Assembly: GCF_004341845.1 (NCBI RefSeq)
Contig: NZ_SLVB01000001.1
Location: 744,001 to 808,000 of the forward strand
DNA from: Novosphingobium sp. PhB165
Lineage (GTDB): Bacteria > Pseudomonadota > Alphaproteobacteria > Sphingomonadales > Sphingomonadaceae
Direction: 5' to 3'
DNA length: 64,000 nt
Every line of letters begins with the position of its first letter. Positions within the stretch are counted from its first letter, which is position 1. Made by a program: the position numbers and the translations under genes. The notes beneath the pieces are model-generated. The model ran no database searches and had not been told where the DNA came from. It saw nothing but the letters and a program-made list of their open reading frames with translations. Below are positions 38,942 through 47,758 of this stretch, one piece after another.

Positions 38942-39313
38942 ATGCGCATGACAGCAAACCTCAGCCTGACACCGGTTGCCGCAGTCGCGGCGATGCTGTT
39001 TGCCGCGCCGGTCATGGCCCAAACAGCGCCTTCGGCCTTTAACGCCTGCCGTGCCTGCCACAGCGTGGAGAGCGACGGAAAGAGCGGCATTGGTCCCAAC
39101 CTGCATGGCGTTGTGGGCCGTCCGGCGGCATCGCTTCCCGGCTTCGGCTATTCGCCCGCGCTCCGGAGTTCCAAACTGCGTTGGGACGATCAGAGCCTGG
39201 ACGATTTTCTGGCCGCGCCGTCGAAGAAGGTTCCCGGTACGCGCATGCCGATTTCCACGCCGGATCCGGCCAAGCGCGCGGCGATCATCGCCTATCTCAA
39301 AAGCCTGAAGTGA
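38942..39313 (+). CDS. Exported c-type cytochrome (class I, single heme)
   Basis: A 123-residue periplasmic cytochrome c. A signal peptide ends near VMAQT (about 26). The heme motif CRACH has Cys36, Cys39 and axial His40. The second ligand is Met102 in GTRMPIS; the I-G-P-N-L-x-G motif is typical of mitochondrial-like class I cytochromes. It opens the plus-strand operon of the cluster and is the likely electron acceptor of the GMC dehydrogenase four to seven genes further on. The next gene starts within 15 bases. Confidence 0.93.
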   Translation: MRMTANLSLTPVAAVAAMLFAAPVMAQTAPSAFNACRACHSVESDGKSGIGPNLHGVVGRPAASLPGFGYSPALRSSKLRWDDQSLDDFLAAPSKKVPGTRMPISTPDPAKRAAIIAYLKSLK

Positions 39314-39327
39314 AGGCGCGGAAGGCC

Positions 39328-40371
39328 ATGCGCGGTCCCGCGATCTTCCTGGCCCAGTTCATGAGCGACTCCGCGCCGTTCGACACACTGGACAACGCCG
39401 CACGCTGGATGGCGAAGGCCGGTTACAAGGGCATTCAGGTGCCCAGTAACGACCCGCGCTGCATGGACCTGGCGCTCGCTGCCGAAAGCCAGGACTACTG
39501 CGACGAACTGGCCGGGCGCTGCCGCGAGGCGGGCGTCGAGATTTCCGAACTGTCGACCCATTTGCAGGGGCAGTTGGTAGCGGTTCATCCCGCTTACGAT
39601 GCGGCGTTCGACAATTTTGCGCCTCCCGAATTGCGCGGCAAACCCGCCGAGCGGCAGGCATGGGCGGTCGATCAGCTGAAGCTGGCCGCCAAGGCAAGCC
39701 GGCGGCTGGGGCTGACCGCGCACGCGACCTTTTCCGGCGCCCTGGCGTGGCCGTACTTCTACCCTTGGCCGCAGCGGCCTGCCGGTCTGGTGGAGGAGGC
39801 TTTCACGGAACTGGGGCGCCGGTGGCGGCCTATTCTGGATGCATTCGACGAAGAGGGCGTCGATCTCTGCTACGAACTGCATCCGGGCGAGGATCTGCAT
39901 GACGGCCTGACGTTCGAACGCTTTCTCGACGCGGTCGACGGCCATTCGCGCGCCAATATTCTCTATGATCCAAGCCACTTCGTGCTTCAGGCGATGGACT
40001 ATCTCCAGTTCATCGATATCTATCACGACCGCATCAAGATGTTCCATGTGAAGGATGCGGAGTTTAATCCCACCGGACGGGCGGGCGTCTATGGCGGCTA
40101 TGCCGACTGGATCGACCGTCCCGGCCGCTTCCGCTCGCTGGGTGATGGCCAGATCGACTTCACCGGCATTTTCTCGCGCCTGACGCAGTACGGCTATGAC
40201 GGCTGGGCGGTGCTGGAATGGGAATGCTGTCTGAAGCATCCTGAGGACGGCGCGCGCGAAGGTGCGCCCTTCATTGCGGCACACATGATCCGCCGGCCGG
40301 AACGGGCCTTCGACGATTTTGCAGGCGGCGGTGACCCCGCCAACAACAAGCGCTGGTTGGGACTAACCTGA
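39328..40371 (+). CDS. Sugar phosphate isomerase/epimerase-like TIM-barrel protein
   Basis: A 347-residue xylose-isomerase-like TIM barrel (AP endonuclease family 2 fold). Probable metal ligands of this fold are Glu in CYELHPGED, Asp-His in YDPSHF, His in MFHVKDAE, and Glu in VLEWECC. No signal peptide, so cytoplasmic. GGAAGG lies just before the ATG; a GTG at 39310 overlapping the cytochrome stop is an alternative. Such proteins act on keto-sugars as isomerases, epimerases or lyases. Here it is one of three in the cluster. Confidence 0.87.
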   Translation: MRGPAIFLAQFMSDSAPFDTLDNAARWMAKAGYKGIQVPSNDPRCMDLALAAESQDYCDELAGRCREAGVEISELSTHLQGQLVAVHPAYDAAFDNFAPPELRGKPAERQAWAVDQLKLAAKASRRLGLTAHATFSGALAWPYFYPWPQRPAGLVEEAFTELGRRWRPILDAFDEEGVDLCYELHPGEDLHDGLTFERFLDAVDGHSRANILYDPSHFVLQAMDYLQFIDIYHDRIKMFHVKDAEFNPTGRAGVYGGYADWIDRPGRFRSLGDGQIDFTGIFSRLTQYGYDGWAVLEWECCLKHPEDGAREGAPFIAAHMIRRPERAFDDFAGGGDPANNKRWLGLT

Positions 40372-40434
40372 CGGCAAAGCAGACACGACCCCGATAAAAA
40401 ACATTCAACGGGGCACTGGGCAGAGGAACGGGGC

Positions 40435-41739
40435 ATGACGGGCGTAAACCGGCAGAGGCTGTTTTGGCTGAGCGTTCTGGCGCTCTTCACGGCATCGATG
40501 AGCGCATCCTTGCGCGCGGCAGTGGCGAGCAGCCTGAAGGCGCAATGGATCGATCCCATCGCGCCGATCGCTGCGGGCGAATTGATCGGCGCGGCTCTGG
40601 GCGCGGCTTTTCTGGGTTTTGCAATCACGGTCTTCGTGGTCAGCGCGCTGCTCGATCGGGTGGGTATCCGCCGGATATTGATCGGCTGCGGCGTCGCTTT
40701 CCTGATCGGCACGGCGCTGATCGTGGGAGCAGGGGCCTTCGCTACAGGCATGGCCGTCTATCATCTGGTGTGGCTGGGCATGCTGCTGAGCGGCATCGGC
40801 TGGGGCTTTGCCGAAGCGTCGATCAACCCGCTCACCGCGCGTCTCTATCCCGAGGACACCACGCATCGCCTGAACGTGCTGCATGCATGGTATCCCGGCG
40901 GGCTGATTGTCGGCGGCCTTGCGGGCGTATTCCTCGCGCCGCTCTTGCCGTGGCAGGCGATCATGGCGCTGGTGTTCCTGCCCGCCGTCTGCGTCATCGT
41001 GATCGCGGCGACCACCCGGTTTCCCGAACCGCCCAAAATGGCTGGTGAGCGGGCCATGAAGGACATGATGCTGGAAGTGGTGCGCCGCCCCAGCTTCTTC
41101 GTCTGGTTCGGCGCCATGTTCCTGACCGCATCCTCGGAACTGGCACCGGGTCAGTGGATCGACGTTGCACTCAGCAATCGGGTCGGCATGCGCGGCATAT
41201 TGCTTCTGGTCTATGTCAGCGCGCTGATGTTCGTCTTCCGCCATTTCGCCGGGCGGATTGCCGGCCGCCTCTCCAACCCGGGACTGCTCTGGGTTTCGAG
41301 CCTCCTTGCCGCGATCGGCCTGTTCCTGCTGTCGCAGGCCCAGTCGCCCGTTTCCGCGATCCTTGCATCGACCGTCTGGGGCCTCGGCGTCTGCGCCATG
41401 TGGCCGACGATGCTGGCCTCCGTCGCCGAACGCTATCCGCGCGGGGACTCGTGGGCGCTGGGGCTGGTCGGATCGGCTGGCGCTCTGGCGAGCTTCTTTG
41501 TTCTGCCTCGCCTCGGTGAAATGTTCGATCAGGCGAAAGTCGAGATTGCGGGCGGTCCGGAAGCCTTCACGCAGCTGAGCGGTTCCGCGCTGCACGCCGT
41601 GGAAGATGCCGCCGCCTCCCAATCCTTCGCGCGGCTGACGTTCGTTCCCTTGACCCTGCTCTTCGTGTTCGGCGCGATCTGGCTGACCGAACGACGCGCC
41701 AGCCGCCGCGCCGCATGCGTTGTGGAGGGCGTGGCATGA
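40435..41739 (+). CDS. MFS sugar transporter
   Basis: A 434-residue major facilitator permease with about 12 hydrophobic segments, starting ATG at 40435. The first half carries the region around LLDRVGIRRILIG as motif A, and a GWGFAEASINPLTARL segment as in FucP/fungal-glucose-type MFS proteins. It overlaps the next gene by 4 bases (ATGA). By position it should import the intact substrate, or keto-sugar made in the periplasm. Substrate not readable. Confidence 0.88.
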   Translation: MTGVNRQRLFWLSVLALFTASMSASLRAAVASSLKAQWIDPIAPIAAGELIGAALGAAFLGFAITVFVVSALLDRVGIRRILIGCGVAFLIGTALIVGAGAFATGMAVYHLVWLGMLLSGIGWGFAEASINPLTARLYPEDTTHRLNVLHAWYPGGLIVGGLAGVFLAPLLPWQAIMALVFLPAVCVIVIAATTRFPEPPKMAGERAMKDMMLEVVRRPSFFVWFGAMFLTASSELAPGQWIDVALSNRVGMRGILLLVYVSALMFVFRHFAGRIAGRLSNPGLLWVSSLLAAIGLFLLSQAQSPVSAILASTVWGLGVCAMWPTMLASVAERYPRGDSWALGLVGSAGALASFFVLPRLGEMFDQAKVEIAGGPEAFTQLSGSALHAVEDAAASQSFARLTFVPLTLLFVFGAIWLTERRASRRAACVVEGVA

Positions 41740-42656
41740 GCCTTTCCAGACGCGCGGTGATCGCCACCGGACTTGCTGCTGCGGCAACTCCGGCCCTGTC
41801 GATCAGCACGGGCAAGGGCACAGGCGGATCGAATGCGGCGCATTTCTCGCTCGGCTACGCTCCGCATGAAGGCAGTTTCGCCAGTCGGGGCGGCCTGCTG
41901 GAACAGATCGCTTACGCGGCCGACCAGGGGTTTCGCGCCTGGGAGGATAACGAGGCACGCAAGCGCCCGGTCGAACAGCAGGAAGCCATGGCCCGCGCGC
42001 TTGCCCAGCGCAGCATGACCATGGGCGTCTTCGTCGCCAGCATGCCGAAATGGGCTGATTTCCGGCCGGTTCTGGGCAGCAACGACGATGCCGAGCGGGG
42101 TGCGTTTCTGGAGGATATCCGTACCTCCATCGATGTGGCCAAGCGCCTCAATGCCAAGCACATGACCGTCGTCACCGGCTTCATGGACCGCAAGGTACCG
42201 GTGGAGATCCAGACCGGGCGGATCATCGATTGCATGCGGCGCGCCGGAGACATTGTCGCGCCGCATGGATTGGCGCTGGTGATGGAGCCGCTCAATACGC
42301 GTACCAACCATCCCGGCGTCTTCATGCAGTCGATCGCGCAGGGCTATGCCATCGCGCGCGGCGCCAATAGCCCGGGCATCAAGGTGTTGGCGGACCTCTA
42401 TCACGAACAGATTCAGTCCGGGAACCTGATCCCGACGCTCGACGCCTGCTGGGGGGAGATCGGCTACATCCAGTTCGGCGACAATCCCGGACGCAAGGAG
42501 CCGGGCACCGGCGAGATCAACTTCGCCAATATTGCCCGCTGGTTGCGCGGGCGCGGTTATGCCGGCGTGATCGGCATGGAGCACGGAAATTCGCTGGACG
42601 GGCGCGCAGGCGAGGATCGGCTAATCGCCGCCTATCGCGCCATCGACAAGGCATGA
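41736..42656 (+). CDS. Exported hydroxypyruvate-isomerase-like TIM-barrel protein
   Basis: A 306-residue TIM barrel of the hydroxypyruvate isomerase group. The N-terminus LSRRAVIATGLAAAATPALS looks like a Tat signal, so it should be exported folded, with its metal. Likely ligands are Glu in MEPLN, Asp-His in DLYHEQIQ, the Gln/Asp region in IQFGDNPGR and Glu in GMEHG. It overlaps the genes on both sides by 4 bases. In this cluster it could rearrange or split a 3-keto-glycoside in the periplasm, which is inference. Confidence 0.87.
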   Translation: MSLSRRAVIATGLAAAATPALSISTGKGTGGSNAAHFSLGYAPHEGSFASRGGLLEQIAYAADQGFRAWEDNEARKRPVEQQEAMARALAQRSMTMGVFVASMPKWADFRPVLGSNDDAERGAFLEDIRTSIDVAKRLNAKHMTVVTGFMDRKVPVEIQTGRIIDCMRRAGDIVAPHGLALVMEPLNTRTNHPGVFMQSIAQGYAIARGANSPGIKVLADLYHEQIQSGNLIPTLDACWGEIGYIQFGDNPGRKEPGTGEINFANIARWLRGRGYAGVIGMEHGNSLDGRAGEDRLIAAYRAIDKA

Positions 42657-43498
42657 AGGGGCGCGCGAGGATGAAGGGCATCCACATCGGCATGGTAACG
42701 GCGGCTTGCGTGATGGCCGGCACGCTTGCCCACGCAGAGGATAGGCCGGGCTTCAGGGACACACCGATCCTGCCCGGCGGTAAATGGCACGTCCATGATC
42801 CCGATCGCCCGGCGCCGGCCGTTGTCACGCCTGCCGCGACACCCGGCGGTGCGCCGTCCGACGCCATCGTCCTGTTTGACGGTACATCGCTGGACGCATG
42901 GCACGGCGAGCGCGGCCCTTGGCTGCTGGAACAGGGCGCGATGACGATCCCGTCCCGCGCCCAAAGCGGCGGTGAGAACAATCTGATCTCGAAGCAGGAG
43001 TTCGGCGATGTTCAGCTCCATCTCGAGTTCCGCTCGCCCAACCCGCCGCAGAAAAGCTCTCAAGATCGCGGCAACAGCGGCATCTGGTTCATGCAGCGCT
43101 ATGAGGTTCAGATCCTCGATAGCTACCAGAATGCCACTTATGCCGATGGAACCGTGGGCGCGGTCTACGGGTGGAAACCCCCGCTGGTAAATCCGTCCCG
43201 GCCGCCGGGAGAATGGCAAAGCTACGACATCGTCTTCGAACGCCCGCACTTCGCCCCGGACGGCAGTCTTGCGCGCCCGGCTTATGTCACGGTGCTGCTG
43301 AACGGCGTGTTGGTGCAGAACCATCAGGCCATGCTCGGCACCACCATCTGGCGCAAAGTCGCGCAGTATGAGGCGCATGGCGACAAGGCGCCGATCCAGT
43401 TGCAGGACCATAACTCGCCGGTGTCCTTCCGTAACATCTGGGTTCGTCCCTTGCCGGAAGATGCCATCGCGCAAGATCTGAAAGGGGCCACACGATAA
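42653..43498 (+). CDS. Exported DUF1080 protein, 3-keto-disaccharide hydrolase family
   Basis: A 281-residue protein with a signal sequence (about residues 7-28, MKGIHIGMVTAACVMAGTLA) and one DUF1080 domain of concanavalin-like fold: FDGTSLDAWHG, the EFRSPNP strand, GNSGIWFM and an Asn-Ile-Trp-Val-Arg end. This Pfam family (PF06439) includes hydrolases of 3-keto-glucosides. The start overlaps the previous gene; an ATG at 42671 would give a cleaner signal peptide. It is followed by the subunit-3 gene with a 1-base overlap. It is the strongest marker for the 3-keto route. Confidence 0.88.
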   Translation: MKGRARMKGIHIGMVTAACVMAGTLAHAEDRPGFRDTPILPGGKWHVHDPDRPAPAVVTPAATPGGAPSDAIVLFDGTSLDAWHGERGPWLLEQGAMTIPSRAQSGGENNLISKQEFGDVQLHLEFRSPNPPQKSSQDRGNSGIWFMQRYEVQILDSYQNATYADGTVGAVYGWKPPLVNPSRPPGEWQSYDIVFERPHFAPDGSLARPAYVTVLLNGVLVQNHQAMLGTTIWRKVAQYEAHGDKAPIQLQDHNSPVSFRNIWVRPLPEDAIAQDLKGATR

Positions 43499-44064
43499 TG
43501 GACCGCAGAGATGCACTAGCCGGCATGGTCGCCATGTTCGGTGCCCAGATTTTCGCCCCGCTGGCCCGAGCGGCAGGGGTCACGCCCGGCGCCGGAATGC
43601 CGGTGATAGACCAGGGCGCGCCCAGTGTTCAGGTCTTCACACCCGATCAACGCGCCTTGATGTCGGCCCTGAGCGAACGCGTCATGCCGACGACCGACAC
43701 TCCCGGCGCCATTGCCGCCGGCGTGCCCGCCTATATCGAAAAGCTGCTCGCGGACTGGGCCGTTGCGGAAGACCGCGAGCCGATCCTGTCCGGTCTCGCC
43801 GAAATCGATGCCCGCAGCCGGCAGGACTATGGATTGCCCGCCGTTCAGGCCAAGCCCGATCAGCAAGATGCGCTGCTGACCCTTACCATGAACGACGCGC
43901 TTCCGGGCGGCGCGGAGTTCTTCAAGGCGTTCCGGCAGATGGTGATCGTCGGCTATTACACGTCCGAAATCGGCATCACGCAGGAGCGCGAATATCTGCC
44001 GGTGCCCAGCGAATACAACGGCGCCTTTCCCTATTCTCAGGTCAACAAGGTCTATTCCGCATGA
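43498..44064 (+). CDS. Gluconate 2-dehydrogenase subunit 3 family protein
   Basis: A 188-residue protein of the small (gamma) subunit family of membrane-bound sugar dehydrogenases. It starts MDRRDALAGMVAMFG, a twin-Arg signal, which usually carries the cofactor-bearing GMC partner out by piggy-back on Tat. The TPDQRALMSALSERVMPTTDTPG motif is typical of the family. It precedes an exported TIM barrel (overlap 4 bases) and then the GMC gene, matching the LacC/LacA pair of glucoside 3-dehydrogenases of Caulobacter type. Confidence 0.9.
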   Translation: MDRRDALAGMVAMFGAQIFAPLARAAGVTPGAGMPVIDQGAPSVQVFTPDQRALMSALSERVMPTTDTPGAIAAGVPAYIEKLLADWAVAEDREPILSGLAEIDARSRQDYGLPAVQAKPDQQDALLTLTMNDALPGGAEFFKAFRQMVIVGYYTSEIGITQEREYLPVPSEYNGAFPYSQVNKVYSA

Positions 44065-44906
44065 TCATGAATCGTCGTTCCGTGATGTTGGGCGCCGGCG
44101 GCCTTGCCGTGCTCGCCAGCCAGCCTTTCGTTGCCGGTCTCGCCCGCGCCGCGCAGATTTCCAAAATCGGACTGCAACTCTACACCGTGCGCGAAATCTT
44201 CGCTGCCGATCCGGTTGGAACGCTCGAACAGGTTGCCAAGGTCGGATATCGCGAAGTGGAATATGGCGGTGGCGGCTATGACACCATGGATCATGCCCTA
44301 CTGCGCAAGACCATGGACCGGCTGGGCCTGAAGAGCCCGTCCATCCATGTCGGCTATGACGCGCTGCTGGACAATTTCGACGCCAGCGTCACCATGGCCA
44401 GGACTTTGGGCGCGCAAACGATCGTCCTGCCTTACATGGTCGACAAGCACCGCAATGGCCCCGCGTGGGATGCGGCGATTGCCAACATCAACCGCATTGG
44501 CGAAAAGCTGAAGGCGGCCGGTCTGGGCTTCGCCTACCACAACCACGATTTCGAATTCACGGTCAAACCGGACGGCGTCAGCCTCTACGAGCGATTGATC
44601 AAGGGCACTAATCCCGCGCTGCTGAAGTTCGAGCTGGACCTCTACTGGGCCATCTATGCCGGGCAGGATCCTCACGCACTGATCCGCAGCTTGCCGGGCC
44701 GCATCTATGCCTATCACGTGAAGGACATGCGCGCCGACCGCAGCATGGCGGCCGTTGGCGCCGGCAGGATCGACTTCGCCAGCATCTTCAAGCTGAACCA
44801 GCTGGCCGGCGTGCAGCATTTCTATGTCGAAAACGATCAGGCGCCCGCGCCCTTCATCCCCGACATCACGAAAAGCTTCCAGACGCTGAGCGCGCTGCGC
44901 TTCTGA
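44061..44906 (+). CDS. Exported sugar phosphate isomerase/epimerase-like TIM-barrel protein
   Basis: A 281-residue TIM barrel with an N-terminal twin-Arg signal (NRRSVMLGAGGLAVLA). The body begins KIGLQLYTVREIF and has the fold's metal-site segments YHNHDFEF, ELDLYWAIYAG, AYHVKD and YVENDQ. Homologues with this start lie beside glucoside 3-dehydrogenase genes. It overlaps the subunit-3 gene by 4 bases and precedes the GMC gene by 16. A periplasmic 3-keto-glycoside hydrolase, lyase or epimerase role is likely, but not proven. Confidence 0.88.
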   Translation: MIMNRRSVMLGAGGLAVLASQPFVAGLARAAQISKIGLQLYTVREIFAADPVGTLEQVAKVGYREVEYGGGGYDTMDHALLRKTMDRLGLKSPSIHVGYDALLDNFDASVTMARTLGAQTIVLPYMVDKHRNGPAWDAAIANINRIGEKLKAAGLGFAYHNHDFEFTVKPDGVSLYERLIKGTNPALLKFELDLYWAIYAGQDPHALIRSLPGRIYAYHVKDMRADRSMAAVGAGRIDFASIFKLNQLAGVQHFYVENDQAPAPFIPDITKSFQTLSALRF

Positions 44907-44922
44907 CCGGGAGAGGATCATT

Positions 44923-46605
44923 ATGGCTTCTACGGACAGGTTCGATGCGATCGTCATCGGTTCGGGCGTAAGCGGCGGTTGGGCCGCGAAGGAACTGACG
45001 GAAAAGGGGCTGCGTGTACTGATGCTCGACCGGGGCCACATGGTCGAGCATGGCGAGGACTACACGTACGACGGCAAGCCCGCTTATGAAGTCCCCGCGC
45101 GCAACATCATGCCCGACGGCCTCCGTGAGAGCGACTATTTCATCGCCCAGCACGGCTATGTCACGCCCAGCAATCAGGCCTTCTACAATAACGACCGGCT
45201 CAATCCCTACGATTACGGCGAAGGCAGCAAGTTCTACTGGATCCGCCCCTCCGCGGTCGGCGGCAAGTCGCTGATCTGGGGGCGGTGGTGTTTCCGCTGG
45301 AGTCCCGCCGATTTCGAAGCGAACAAGCGCGAGGGTATCGGGGGCGACTGGCCGATCCGTTACGAAGACCTCGCGCCGTGGTACAGCTATGTCGAGAAAT
45401 ACATCGGCGTGTCCGGATCGCGCGAAAATCTCGACTATCTGCCGGATAGCGAATTCCAGCCGCCGATGCCGATGAACATCGCCGAAAAATGGATGAAGCA
45501 GCGGCTTGAGGCAGAATTCCCCGGCCGCAAGATGATCAATGCCCGCCTGTCCAACATGACCGAGGACAAGCCCGAGCAGAACCGCACCAAGTGCCAGTTC
45601 CGCAACCAGTGCAGCAATGGCTGTTCCTTCGGCGCCTATTTCTCGACGCAGGCGGTCACTTTGCCTGCCGCGCGCGCAACCGGGCGGCTGACGCTGCGAT
45701 CGGATGCCGTCGTCACCAATCTTGAATACGATCCCGCGACCAGGAAGGTCACGGGCGTCCGCTTCGTCGATGCCAAGACCGGTCAGGCCGAAGTGGTAAG
45801 CGCACGGGTTGTCTTCCTGAATGCCTCGACGCTTGGCTCGGTGCAGATCCTCATGAACTCGCGCCCGCAAGGGAGCCAGCGCAGCCATTTCGATACGAGC
45901 GGCACGCTGGGTCGCTACGTGATGGACCATATCTTCCGCGTCGGCGTGAAGGGCGAAATCCCCGGCATGGAGGAGTTCATCGAATATGGCCGCCGGCCCG
46001 GCGCCATCTATGTCCCGCGCTTCCGCAATATTGGCAAGGACGAGGATCTGGGGTTCCGGCGCGGCTATGGTTATCAGGGCGCCGCCTACCGGGAGCCGGC
46101 CAAACCTGTGGGCTTCGGCGCCTCGATGAAGGAAGGGATGCGCCGCTATGGCGGTTGGAAATTCCAGATGGGCGCATTCGGCGAATGCCTGCCGTACGAG
46201 GATAATCACGTCGCGCTGAACCCGAACAAGACCGATCGCTTCGGCATTCCCCTGATGCAGTTCAACGTCACGTTCCGCGACAATGAATTGCGGATGATGG
46301 CGGACGCCCGCGAACAGGGCGAAAAGATGCTGCGCGCGGCTGGCCTGAAGAACGTCCAAAGCAGTGTGAAGGAACATGTGCCGGGCGACGCCATCCATGA
46401 AATGGGCGGTGCCCGTATGGGCGCCGATCCTCACGCGTCGGTGTTGAACAAGTGGAATCAGGCGCACGATGCCTCCAACCTGTTCGTCACGGACGGAGCG
46501 CAGATGGCCTCCATCTCCTGCGTCAATCCGTCGCTGACCTTCATGGCCCTGACCGCGCGCGCGGTCGATCACGCCGTGGAAGCGATGAAAGCGGGCACGA
46601 TCTGA
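44923..46605 (+). CDS. GMC oxidoreductase, glucoside 3-dehydrogenase-like catalytic subunit
   Basis: A 560-residue FAD-dependent GMC dehydrogenase. The FAD motif VIGSGVSGGWAAKEL is at about 9-23, and the C-terminal active-site region reads IHEMGGARMG and later VNPSLTFMALTARA. A Cys triad, Cys224, Cys230 and Cys234 (KCQFRNQCSNGC), recalls the 3Fe-4S ligands of FAD-glucose and gluconate dehydrogenases. There is no signal of its own, so export through the Tat-bearing subunit 3 is expected. Together with cytochrome c it should oxidise C3 of a glucoside. Substrate unknown. Confidence 0.9.
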   Translation: MASTDRFDAIVIGSGVSGGWAAKELTEKGLRVLMLDRGHMVEHGEDYTYDGKPAYEVPARNIMPDGLRESDYFIAQHGYVTPSNQAFYNNDRLNPYDYGEGSKFYWIRPSAVGGKSLIWGRWCFRWSPADFEANKREGIGGDWPIRYEDLAPWYSYVEKYIGVSGSRENLDYLPDSEFQPPMPMNIAEKWMKQRLEAEFPGRKMINARLSNMTEDKPEQNRTKCQFRNQCSNGCSFGAYFSTQAVTLPAARATGRLTLRSDAVVTNLEYDPATRKVTGVRFVDAKTGQAEVVSARVVFLNASTLGSVQILMNSRPQGSQRSHFDTSGTLGRYVMDHIFRVGVKGEIPGMEEFIEYGRRPGAIYVPRFRNIGKDEDLGFRRGYGYQGAAYREPAKPVGFGASMKEGMRRYGGWKFQMGAFGECLPYEDNHVALNPNKTDRFGIPLMQFNVTFRDNELRMMADAREQGEKMLRAAGLKNVQSSVKEHVPGDAIHEMGGARMGADPHASVLNKWNQAHDASNLFVTDGAQMASISCVNPSLTFMALTARAVDHAVEAMKAGTI

Positions 46606-46623
46606 TCCCTAGGCTGAACCGGA

Positions 46624-46652
46624 GTTTCCAGCGCTATGAAGGCGCTGGAAAC
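46624..46652. promoter_or_regulatory. Perfect inverted repeat between GMC gene and lacI-type gene
   Basis: GTTTCCAGCGC at 46624-46634 and GCGCTGGAAAC at 46642-46652 form an 11-bp stem around TATGAAG. It lies 19 bases after the GMC stop and 33 bases before the LacI gene. It may terminate the catabolic operon or be an operator for the regulator's own promoter. Confidence 0.6.
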
Positions 46653-46684
46653 ACGCTATCAGAACCTATGGAGACGGGGACCTG

Positions 46685-47722
46685 ATGGCGAGACGAAACG
46701 AAAATGGCGTAACGATCCGCGCGGTTGCGCAGCGGGCCGGAGTGTCGGCCATGACCGTATCGAATGTCATCAACGGTGCGGGCAGGGCCAGCGCGGCCAC
46801 CGTGGCGACCGTACAGGCCGCGATTGCGGAACTGGGCTATGTCCCCAATCTGGCCGCACGACGCCTCGCCAAGGCGCGGGCGACGACGGTTGGCCTTCTT
46901 TACAGCAACCGGCGGACGCCTTTTCTCGATGCGGTGCTGGTCGGGACGCTGCGCGCGACCAACGCGCATGGCCTCCAGCTGATCCTGCGGGACGGGGACG
47001 GCGACACGCGCGATGAAGCCGAACGCATGGCCCAGGATCTCGTCCGATCCGGTGCCGATGCGTTGCTGCTCATCCCGCCCTTTGCCGAACAACTCAGCGG
47101 ATCGGGCATTCTTTCCGCGTTAGGTGTCCCGCTGGCAGCCATCGCGACCGGCACCGCGATGCCCGATATCACGACCGTCAGGATCGACAACCGGGCCGCC
47201 ATGCAGTCCATCACCCGGCAGGTCATTGCCAGCGGCCATCGGCGTATCGCCTATGTCGCCGGCCCGGATCCCTACAGCGTGGTGGCGGCGCGACTAGGCG
47301 GCTTCCGGGCGGCTTTGCACGAGGCTGGTCTGTCCGAAGAGGCCGACCTGATCGTGCAGCACGGCGAGTTCGATTACGCATCGGGCATGGCGGCCGCGCA
47401 GACGCTTCTGTCTCGACAGGACCGGCCGACCGCAACCATTTGCAGCAGCGACGATCTGGCGGCAGGCGTAGTCGCGCAGGCCAATCACATGGGACTGCAA
47501 TTGCCCGGAGATCTGACCGTCACGGGCTTCGACGACACTATTCTGGCATCGCGCATCTGGCCGCCGCTGACGGTGGTGCGGCAACCGGTCGAGGATATGG
47601 CCTTTCGCGCCACCCAGTGCCTGATCGCCGCGCTCGGCAAGGCAGAGGTCGGTGTGAGCGACGAAATTTTCGATCACGACATCGTCCAGCGCGCATCCAT
47701 CGCGCGCGTGCCTCACCAATGA
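46685..47722 (+). CDS. LacI-family transcriptional regulator
   Basis: A 345-residue repressor: N-terminal LacI helix-turn-helix (VTIRAVAQRAGVSAMTVSNV, about 9-28) with hinge helix NLAARRLAKARA, then a periplasmic-binding-protein-like effector domain (about 65-335) with the late VTGFDDTILAS and PLTVVRQPVEDM segments. It stands at the end of the sugar cluster and probably responds to its substrate or an intermediate. TTTACCGGTAAA at 38895 is its likely operator. The Dabb gene follows after 36 bases. Confidence 0.92.
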   Translation: MARRNENGVTIRAVAQRAGVSAMTVSNVINGAGRASAATVATVQAAIAELGYVPNLAARRLAKARATTVGLLYSNRRTPFLDAVLVGTLRATNAHGLQLILRDGDGDTRDEAERMAQDLVRSGADALLLIPPFAEQLSGSGILSALGVPLAAIATGTAMPDITTVRIDNRAAMQSITRQVIASGHRRIAYVAGPDPYSVVAARLGGFRAALHEAGLSEEADLIVQHGEFDYASGMAAAQTLLSRQDRPTATICSSDDLAAGVVAQANHMGLQLPGDLTVTGFDDTILASRIWPPLTVVRQPVEDMAFRATQCLIAALGKAEVGVSDEIFDHDIVQRASIARVPHQ

Positions 47723-47758
47723 TCTTCCTTGGAAACGCGCAGAAAGGAAACGGCGGCA

